This document shows positions 55,981-64,000 of a stretch of 64,000 nt of DNA, piece by piece. A model generated the notes under the pieces. It did not search any database. It was not told the origin of the DNA and worked only from the letters and a program-made list of their open reading frames with translations. Where the stretch lies: the NCBI GenBank assembly GCA_964034945.1, contig OZ035961.1, positions 74,774,188-74,838,187 on the forward strand, in the 5' to 3' direction. The position numbers and the translations under genes are program-made. This DNA comes from Chrysopilus asiliformis (lineage: Eukaryota; Arthropoda; Insecta; Diptera; Rhagionidae). Positions within the stretch are counted from its first letter, which is position 1; every line of letters starts with the position of its first letter.

Positions 55981-58645
55981 ATTTTTTTTTTGTTGAAATT
56001 GAGTTTTTTAAACGTAAAATTAAGAATATCTGTTACGCATCGTCTTTTATTGGAAAAAGTGAAAACCATCTTCTCTATATATAAAATCGTTTAACCTGAC
56101 GCCCAGCCCAAACCCCTGAAGATAGAGACTTGAAACTTTCAGAATATGTCCCAACCATCGCGTAGGCGCTCACTAAGACGAGATTTTTCGAAATTTTAGC
56201 ACTAAGGGGGTGAACGGGAGGTAAAGGGTGTTTGGGTGTTTTTAAACCGTGATTTTCGCCATGAATCCTGCTCAATAGGAGGCTGAAAAGTATCACTCGG
56301 GGATTTTTGGGGTCGCTGATCACGAATCCGGTGTTAGATTTTCAAAATTCAAAACGGAAGGTCCTGTAAGGATAATGCAAATATCCTTATTCCCATTTTT
56401 TCCGGGAAAAAATGTCATTAGGGGGTTTTCGGGGTCGCTGATCACGAATCTATATATTTAAAAGGCAAAGCGATTTTGTTTGGATTTCTTTCCGCAGAGC
56501 TCCAGCGGCTCCGATTTTGATGATCCTTTTTTTAAATGAAAGCTCTATAGCTATTTTTTTTAAATGAAAGCTCTATAGCTGTAGATAAGTCCGTTTTACT
56601 TTTTTCCCCATTTTTAATAATACTTTATTAGTTATTTGCCTTTCAAAATTATAAATATGCCGCTAACTAAGTCTTCAATGGTAACACGACATTCCGTACT
56701 GCCTGATCAGCGCAGTGAGTTAGAAGTTGGACTACCATGCGCCAGGCACCGGGTTCAATTCTTATCGGTGACACGAAATTTTTTTTTTCTTTTCAAATTT
56801 TTTTTTGTTGGTTTATTTACTTTTTTTTAATATTTTTTTAGGTACTTAATTTATCTTTAAGTTTACATTTTTACTCCTGAATAAGTGTTAGACTACAATG
56901 CGCCAGATGTGCGGGTTCGATTCCGAGTGGTGACAAAATGTTTTTTTTTTACCTTAAATTATTTATATTATACTTCTTTAGGCGCGTTGGGCGATTTTTG
57001 GATGGGTAAAATCTTATGAGTTCGCGTCACCGACATGCTAATTTAACAGCTTAAGAATGCTGATTTGCTTTCATTTGATTTTTTTATAAAGAAAAAATCG
57101 ATTTTTTTTTGGAAGACAGTACAGAGCAAAATAAAATTAGCGAGGAAATTTCTGAATAGCACATTACTTTCTTACACAATAAAAAAAAACGATTTTTTTT
57201 TGGAAAATATCATACAGCAAAATAACAAAAAAAAACGATTTTTTTTTGGAAAATATCATACAGCAAAATAAAATTAAACAAAAAATTTCTGAACAGCACG
57301 TGGCATTCTTATACAGAAAAAATTAAATATCTCTAGCCATTTTTAGTATAAGAAAATCATGTGCTGCTCAGGAATTCAAACCTTAATATGCATATTGACT
57401 TTTATTTCTGCTCATTAGCATATATTTTCAAAATTTCAGGTTGAAAAATATATAGGTATAAATACAGGACAAAATTACCTTACATATTATTGTTTTCACT
57501 TCTGTTGGTCCCCCATGACTGCCTGTTTTTTATTACTTAATTTATCTTTAAAATTTATATTCTTACTACTGAATAAGTGTAAACTACATCGCGCCATTCT
57601 GAGCGGTGGCAAAATATTTTTTTTTTGTTGAAATTTAGTTTTTTAAACGTAAAATTAAAAATATCTGTTACGCATCGTCTTTTATTGGAAAAAGTGAAAA
57701 CCATCTTCTCTATATATAAAATCGTTTAACCTGACGCTAGCCCAAATCCATGAAGATAGACTTGAAACTTTCAGAATATGTCCCAACCATCGCGTAGGCG
57801 CTCACTAAGGTGAGATTTTCCGAAATTTTACCCCTAAGGGGGTGAACGGGGAGTAAAGGGGGTTTGGGTGTTTTTAAACCGTGATTTTCGCCATGAATCC
57901 TGCTCAATAGGAGGCTGAAAAGTATCACTCGGGGATTTTTGGGGTCGCTGATCACGAATCCGGTGTTAGATTTTCAAAATTCAAAACGGAAGGTCCTGTA
58001 AGGATAATGCAAATATCCGTTTTCCCATTTTTTCCGGGAAAAATGTCATTAGGGGGTTATCGGGGTCGCTGATCACGAATCTATATATTTAAAAGGCAAA
58101 GCGATTTTGTTTGGATTTCTTTCCGCAGAGCTCCAGCGGCTCCGATTTCGATGATCCTTTTTTAAATGAAAGCTCTATAGCTGTAGATATTTTAATAATA
58201 CTTTATTAGTAATTTGCCTTTCAAAATTATAAATATGCCGCTAACTAAGTCTTCAATGTTAAAACGACATTTCGTACTGTTCGATTAGTGCAGTGAGTTA
58301 GAAGTTGGACTACCATGCGCCAGGCACCGGTTCGATTCCTATCGGTGCAAAATTCTTTTTTTTTCTTTTCCATTTTTTTTTGTTGATCTATTTACTTTTT
58401 TTAATATTTTATTACTTAATTTATCTTTAAGTTTACATTTTTACTCCTGAATAAGTGTTAGACTAAAATGCGCCAGATGTGCGGGTTCGATTCCGAGTGG
58501 TGGCAAAATGTTTTTTTTTTTAATTTTTTTTTTGACCTTAAATTATTTATTTTATTTATATTATACTTCGTTAGGCGCGTTGTGCGATTTTTGGATGGGT
58601 AAAACCTTGAGTTCGCGTCACCGACATGCTAATTTAACAGCTTAA

Positions 58646-59139
58646 CCCATTTTTCGCCGCTCTTAGACGCGTGGGAATTTTTCCATCAAAATTCGTGTGG
58701 AAGCTACTTTTGGGTCGAATATAACTTTCAAAAAGTTTCAGAATTTTCCGACCCACAGTTTTCCGGAAAATTGTGGTAAAAATTCTTAACCACGACAAAT
58801 AGCCAATACTCTGATATGCTCAATATGTGGTATTTTTTCCAGAAAAACGTGAAAATTTTTATTGATTTTGGAATAAAAATGATCTAAGGGCTCAACCCCT
58901 TACCGCTTTGCGGTACATTCTTCGAAAAAATAAACAAAAATGTGAAAAAAGGTTTTGTAATACGAATTCTTACCAATGGCGAGAAACGAGTATTTTTACG
59001 TTTCTGGGAGGGTTTTTGTCTGTTTTGTGGCCAAAAATGGGAAAATCCAATTACCCAATCAACGAAAAAGTAATTTGATGAGCTTTGATGAATATTCAAA
59101 GTTGTGGTAAGAATTCTTACCGGGTGGCGAATAAATGGG
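58646..59139. mobile_element. piggyBac-type MITE in satellite unit 3
   Basis: Ends CCCATTTTTCGCC and GGCGAATAAATGGG, flanked by TTAA (58642-58645 and 59140-59143). Units 1 and 2 have the uninterrupted CAGCTTAAGAATGCTG at the same place (about 55420 and 57050), giving the empty site inside the window. 494 bp, with inverted GTGGTAAGAATTCTTAC-type motifs, no coding. Confidence 0.92.
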
Positions 59140-60236
59140 TTAAGAATGCTGATTTGCTTTCATTTGATTTTTTTATACAGAAAAAATCGGTTTTTTTTTT
59201 GAAGACTGTATAGAGCAAAATAAAATGAGACAGAAAATTTCTGAACAGCACGTGACTTTGTTATACAGCAAAAAATCGATTTGTTTTTTTGGAAAATATA
59301 CAGCAAAATAAAATGAGACAGAAAATAACAAAAAATCGATTTTTTTTGAAAAATATATACAGCAAAATAAAATTACACAGAAAATTTCTGAACAGCACGT
59401 GGCATTCTTATACAGAAAGAATTAAATATCTGTAGCTATTTGTTGTATAAGAAAATCATGTGCTGCTCAGGAATTCAAACCTTAATATGCATATTGACTT
59501 TTATTTGACATTTACTGCTTATTAGCATATATTTTCGAAATTTCAGGTTAAAAAATATATAGGCATAAATACACGACAAAATTACCTTACATATATTATT
59601 GTTTTCACTTCTGTTGGCAGTCCCCAATGACTGCCTGTTTTTTTATTACTTAATTTATCTTTAAAATTTATATTCTTACTACTGAATAAGTGTAAACTAC
59701 ATCGCGCCAGGTACGGGTTCAATTCTAAGCGGTGGCAAAATATTTTTTTTTGTTGAAATTGAGTCTTTATTGGAAAAAGTGAAAACCATCTGCTCTATAT
59801 ATAAAATCGTTTAACCTGACGCCCAGCCCAAACCCCTCAAGATAGAGACTTGAAACTTTCAGAATATGTCCCAACCATCGAGATTTTTCGAAATTTTATA
59901 GCTAAGGGGGTGAACGGGAGGTAAAGGGTGTTTGGGTGTTTTTAAACCGTGATTTTCGCCATGAATCCTGCTCAATAGGAGGCTGAAAAGTACCACTCGG
60001 GGATTTTTGGGGTCGCTGATCACGAATCCGGTGTTAGATTTTCAAAATTCATAACGGAAGGTCCTGTAAGGATAATGCAAATATCCGTTTTCCCATTTTT
60101 CCGGGAAAAAATGTCATTAGGGGGTTTTCGGGGTTGCTGATCACGAATCTATATATTTAAAAGGCAAAGCGATTTTGTTTGGATTTCTTTCCGCAGAGCT
60201 CCAGCGGCTCCGATTTTGATGATCCTTATTTTAAAA

Positions 60237-61053
60237 CATAACAAAAGCTATAATTGCCAATCTAACAATTATTGAAAACCCGTATGGTGATATTCGTATC
60301 TAAATTCGAACAGTTGTTAAAACAAGATTTTTTAAAATTTATTCCAATCGGATTTTGATGTATGGGAGTTTTATGTAGAATCATATCCTAAGTAACTTTT
60401 GTTCTTGCACTTTTTTGATAAGATACACAGTTTTTGAGATATTCACAAAAAACATTTTCGTTTGTATATCGTCATCAACTCAAGCTCTGACTGGTCAATT
60501 ATAAAATCTCTGCGATGAAAAATCCCAAGTCAAGACACGGTTTTAGCTTGCCCGTGAGGAGGCTGAAAAACTAATTGGGTATTAGAGTGTTTAGAATGAT
60601 AAAAAAAAATTGAATTTAGCATGTCCGTCCGTCCGTCTGTCCGTCCGTCACTCTGTGGCGCGGACTGCGGGCGCACGGATTGAGCTACAGACTTTAATTT
60701 TTAAGCAGATGCGTTAAAAACGCGTTAAAAACGCGAGTAAAATGCGAGGCTAAGTTCGTTCATGGGCAAAAATGAACCATTAGGGGGTACCCCCCATACG
60801 AACGAAAACGTTTTTTGCGAATATCTCAAAAACATCTTATCTAAAAAGTCCAAGAACAAAAGTTATTTAGGATATGATTCTAAATAAAACTCCCATACAT
60901 CAAAGTCCTATTGGAACAAATTTTAAAAAATCTTATTAGAAAGTTTGACTTCAAACTGGAATTTTGATACAACTGTTCGAATTTTGATAGGAATATCACA
61001 ATAGGAATATCACAATAGGAATATCACAAGGAATATTATAGGTTTTGTTATGC
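60237..61053. mobile_element. Foldback element with long inverted arms
   Basis: Left end CATAACAAAAGCTATAATTG and right end ...ATAGGTTTTGTTATGC. Arms of about 150 bp (about 60310-60460 and 60795-60960) are inverse copies, e.g. TTTTGATGTATGGGAGTTTT / AACTCCCATACATCAAAGTC. TTAAAA flanks both ends (60231-60236 and 61054-61059), possibly the target duplication. The loop has a (GTCC)n-like run (60625-60650). Confidence 0.7.
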
Positions 61054-61059
61054 TTAAAA

Positions 61060-61398
61060 TTTATGTTTGTACATCTGTCTGTATGTCGGTCGGTATTTCT
61101 GTCTGTTTGACTGAATGTTTGTTCCGGCATCACGCAAAAACGGCGCGGCCGATTTTGATCAAACTTTGCACACAGGTACAGTTATTGACAAGAATAAAGG
61201 ATATGATTCTTTTTGATGTCAATCCCCGTTTCTTCTGATATCTCTTACTCAAGGGTGTCGGATCCAGTTTAATAGCAACTCCTTTCCCTCCCTTGAAACC
61301 TCTTTATGCGCTTAAGGGTTTCGGATCCGATTTTCACCATGAGAGAGGTCAGCCCGCAGGGAAAATTTTTGCTCACTAATATCTACCCCTCCTTTTTA
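61060..61398 (+). other. Unclassified dispersed-repeat-like sequence
   Basis: Begins with a (GTCTGT)n-like run (61067-61105), then GCGCGGCCGATTTTGATCAA and CTTTGCACACAGGTACAG, wording that recurs in many insect interspersed repeats. No ends were defined. Confidence 0.35.
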
Positions 61399-61406
61399 TG
61401 TATAGC

Positions 61407-62580
61407 TAACGATGGTATCTTTTTTCGGACAAAAAACAGTATATTTCACCTAAAAATTTAAAAAAGCAGTAAATCGATTTGAAAAAACAGTATTTTTCGC
61501 AGTATAAATTTTATTCAATGAAAATTTGTGTCTTTGCTCTTAATTTCGACATTTTTATTCTTTTAAATTAATAATGGAAAGCAAAATCAAAGTAACGCGT
61601 TCTGAAGAAGGATGAATAATGACAAGACAGTAATCGATGGGGAAAGGAAGAAGCGAATCTATATGACATGTTGCCATAAATACTTCGCTGTTCGTCGTTT
61701 GAATGTATTTACACTTGCCATGTGTTGCCACTGTTTTGTGTTGCCACTGACGTTTTGCATTGCTATTAATAAATTTGAATTTCGAAACGTTAAAGAATTA
61801 CAGCCTTATTAATAAACGTTAGTTAATTTTTATCAATGGTTTACGCAGTGGATAACTCGAAATTCTTATTAATAAAAAATTTTAAGAGTTAACTGACGTT
61901 AGTTAACTTTGTGTTAGCTAACATACCGATTTCCTCGAGTTAAGGAGTTGATAACTCTTGACGGCGCATAACTCTTGCAAAAAAGACTGGAAGAAGCAAT
62001 GATCCATTAAAAAAATGCAATTTATGTTGTTTTATTATATTACCTTATCACTTGAACACCAATTTTCTGATCGCTTTCCTTCAATTTTTAAATTTTCCAC
62101 TTTTAATTACTTTGCAGTGAATCACAATTAAAATAAAAACATTAATTTCACTTCTATTTTAATATTGTCTCCAAGGAAACGGATTTAAAAAACCAAAATA
62201 TGACTTATTTTAATATCGTCTCCAAGGAAACGGATTTAAAAACCCAAAATATGACTTAAATGTAAAAGATTTTCGTATTTTTTGGTACAATTCAGCACAA
62301 GGGTTGCCTTATTCAAACTAAATTTTTAAATAAAATACGAGTTAGCTATTATATGGAGGAAAAATTTTTATTAATAAGAATAGTTAACTAATGTATAAGT
62401 TTGCTATCTCGGAGTTAGTTAGCACATGAGTTATCTCCGTGTTAGGGATTTTTTATTAATAAGGCTGTTAAAGTTTTCTGAGTATTTAAATACAGTATTT
62501 TGGGGAAAAAAGCAATTATGCAGTATTGGAGTCTGAAAAACAATATAATACTGCGAAAAACAGTATAGATACCATCGTTA
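61407..62580. mobile_element. hAT-type element with 8-bp TSD
   Basis: Ends TAACGATGGTATCT and AGATACCATCGTTA, flanked by exact TGTATAGC (61399-61406 and 62581-62588). Subterminal regions repeat ACAGTAT(T/A)TTTCG / CGAAAAACAGTAT. No transposase. It contains the TTA-flanked element at 61801. Confidence 0.85.
61801..62467. mobile_element. TTA-flanked TIR element nested in the hAT
   Basis: Ends CAGCCTTATTAATAAA and TTTATTAATAAGGCTG, flanked by TTA (61798-61800 and 62468-62470). Subterminal GTTAGTTAA/TTAACTAAC motifs recur. A ~52-bp direct duplication (GTCTCCAAGGAAACGGATTT) lies at about 62157-62260. Confidence 0.82.
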
Positions 62581-62588
62581 TGTATAGC

Positions 62589-63085
62589 CCTCACCTGCTA
62601 TCTTCTGCAATTCTAAAGGGATTTGGTGCTTCAATGTATGACATGAATTAAAAAGAATAACATTTCCCACAATATTGTCTTTCCCCGTGTGGATAACCAC
62701 CTTTTACCGTTATTGAATATATTGTAAGTAAACAGTACGATTTTGTAATACACCGTTGAGTCACAAAGAAAAATGTCTCTAAAAAAATTTCCCTTTTTTG
62801 GGTTAACTATATGCATTTGACTCGAGGCCGAAGGCCGAGTAAAGAGGAAGGCGAGAGCTGAAATATATTTAAATAATTTTACGTAACATCTCCATACATC
62901 AAATTCCAACAATTCAAGCGCGAGGGGCGAGGCCGAAGGCCGAGTAGTTGTGGAGGCCGTAGGCCGACGGTGGCAGGGAGGCCGAAGGCCGACCTGCGGA
63001 AGGGGGATGAACCGCGAAGCGGTTCGGGGCGCAGCCCCTAGTTGCTTATTAAACAGCTTTATGAAAATTATTTAAATCGCTGTAA
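62589..63085 (-). repeat. GC-rich palindromic repeat island (62820-63045) in AT-rich DNA
   Basis: GAGGCCGAAGGCCGA occurs four times with variants (GAGGCCGTAGGCCGACGG), followed by AACCGCGAAGCGGTTC and GGGGCGCAGCCCC, all short palindromes. It falls just downstream of the splice donor of the minus-strand hAT exon, i.e. in its intron. The rest of the interval is unassigned. Confidence 0.65.
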
Positions 63086-63090
63086 CTTAC

Positions 63091-63335
63091 AGATTGCCAA
63101 ACGTTGTAATCCTTCGAAAAAAGTAAACAAGGCCACCAAAATAACTTTTGCTTATTTGCACAACCGCAAAGCCAATTAAAATCTTCGAAAATCGTCTCGT
63201 ACAACTTTTATTTACTGTTGTTATATTTAACTTTGGTTTTGGTCTCCCGCGATCAAGAATATTTTGTTTTTCAGAAAAATAGCGCGAACTAAATGATTGT
63301 TTTAATAAGCTATCGATTACACAACAATCTGCCAT
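63091..63335 (-). pseudogene. ZMYM/TTF-type hAT transposase, first exon
   Basis: From the minus-strand ATG at 63335: MADCCVIDSLLKQSFSSRYF, GRPKPKLNITTVNKSCTRRF, then after a one-base shift near 63180 FNWLCGCANKQKLFWWPCLLFS. 'WL.GC......L.C.PCLLF' is the TTF/ZMYM-type zinc finger that opens this hAT family. The exon ends ATCT|GTAAGT at about 63091/63090, a consensus donor; downstream exons are not in the window. Confidence 0.72.
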
Positions 63336-64000
63336 TTTTACCAAACTATTGAAATCACAAAAATCACACAATAAAAAGACACGCTAATAAATAAACAATT
63401 TAAGACACTACTAACTACGCATGCAGAAACGCTACTACCAATTTGCCTTAATGCATTTTTTTTTACTTATTTTCACTCGGAAGCAACGATTCGAATTGCT
63501 TATTTCACCTCTGCCTGTTGCATATGACATTACGAGACAAAAGAGAAATGATCGCCCGAAAGAAATTTTTATTTTTGGAATGGTTTTTTAAACGCGAAAA
63601 CCGCGTATTTTTTGTTCAAAAAGGTATGAATATTAGATATAGAATTACTCAAAACAAAATCATCTAAATGTCCTCCAAAAAAAACTTTTTAAATACGGAT
63701 CTTAGTTTTTTAGTTATTTAAATAAAAGCGAAAATTATTTGACTTCTGCTGAGGTGGAAGCAATTTTTATTTTACATCCACATTTTCTCTTTTCTCCAGT
63801 CGTTAACATAGGTTTTCATCTCTTAAAATTAAGTTTCATCTCTCTTCGTACAAAACTCATAGATGCAACAATAATTTCTGCTTCCACACAGTTTCAAAGG
63901 CAAGTTAAGAAATTCTCTCTTTTTTTAAGGCATTCGCGGTTGAATATATCACGACTGTATGATAAAATGCATTTTGTGCCGTACTGAAGCTACAAACGGC
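63336..64000. other. Unassigned end of window, possible upstream region of the hAT gene
   Basis: AT-rich, with one 82-codon frame (63739-63987, +) that shows no recognised motif. No TIR was identified before the edge. Confidence 0.35.

Larger units (their letters stand above)
54835..60236 (+). repeat. Satellite of ~1.6-kb units (three and a part)
   Basis: Each unit begins TATATATTTAAAAGGCAAAG and ends ...CTGATCACGAATC: unit 1 54835-56450, unit 2 56451-58081, unit 3 58082-60149 (includes a 498-bp insertion) and the first ~87 bp of unit 4, cut by the element at 60237. Within a unit: three tRNA-like cassettes, two poly-T/AAATCGATTTTTTTT blocks, a (TA)n-AAATCGTTTAACCTGACGC block, and one 121-bp-type monomer. 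No protein coding. Confidence 0.9.

Noticed and set aside
56075..59099. Short frames in the satellite units (e.g. 56075-56323, 57737-57955, 58884-59099)
   Set aside because: Repeated by the satellite structure, no protein-like conservation between units.
55000..59700. CRISPR-like array because of regular repetition
   Set aside because: Units are 1.6 kb, eukaryotic context, no short repeat-spacer pattern.
54835..60149. tRNA-like cassettes as true tRNA genes
   Set aside because: B-boxes are good, but acceptor and anticodon stems do not pair into a cloverleaf and the copies vary; tRNA-like only.
63739..63987. 82-codon frame near the right edge
   Set aside because: AT-rich, no motif, no splice context; cannot be supported.

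Overview
The window is eukaryotic nuclear DNA, most likely from a higher (schizophoran) fly. It is AT-rich, intron-containing, and carries the 3' end of one conserved host gene plus about 50 kb of transposable-element (TE) wreckage. The host gene is the Ste20-like kinase Slik (vertebrate SLK/STK10 family), read on the + strand. An exon of its C-terminal coiled-coil domain lies at 1690-1822. Two alternative 3' ends follow: a long Ser/Asn-rich terminal exon at 2287-3453, and the conserved short terminal exon at 9368-9514. Everything left of 1690 is intron, and 3454-9367 is intron on the long splice path. I see no convincing second host gene. A 24-codon exon-like stretch at 26490-26562 is the only other candidate.

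From about 10 kb to 28 kb there are small DNA transposons with readable target-site duplications (PIF/Harbinger TWA, hAT 8 bp), a Ty3/gypsy-type integrase-LTR-gag remnant (17.1-18.3 kb), a decayed P-element-type THAP transposase (18.3-21.0 kb), Harbinger elements (12.4, 21.8 and 24.2 kb) and a hAT pseudogene (24.9-25.9 kb). From 28.1 to 32.5 kb on the minus strand lies a Helentron: zinc-finger domain, Pif1-type helicase and endonuclease start are present, but the HUH nuclease segment is missing.

From 33 to 40 kb there are nested insertions whose order can be read directly: a TA-flanked MITE inside a hAT inside a DUF7869-like pseudogene, and a tandem-repeat element inside a piggyBac inside a hAT transposase. 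From 40.3 to 54.1 kb there are several R1-clade LINE copies, three of them head to tail (44.65-46.86, 46.86-52.32 and 52.32-54.13 kb). The first two share the same deletion of the reverse-transcriptase catalytic core. Between the LINE fragment and the array is a hairpin-dense non-coding stretch (42.5-44.6 kb), in which a block of about 200 bp is duplicated with stems kept by paired changes.

From 54.8 to 60.2 kb is a satellite of about 1.6 kb, three full units and the start of a fourth. Each unit carries tRNA-like cassettes (B-box followed by a T run) and one copy of a ~121-bp monomer that is also tandemly amplified inside the piggyBac at 38.4 kb. The right end (60.2-64 kb) has a foldback element, a hAT with a nested TTA-flanked element, a GC-rich palindromic island, and the first exon of a ZMYM/TTF-type hAT transposase on the minus strand.

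No TE coding region here looks intact. The value of the window lies in its stratigraphy (empty sites and TSDs inside the window) and in three non-coding structures not explained by ordinary TE genes: the hairpin array, the tRNA-like satellite and the GTCTAC-repeat hAT MITE.
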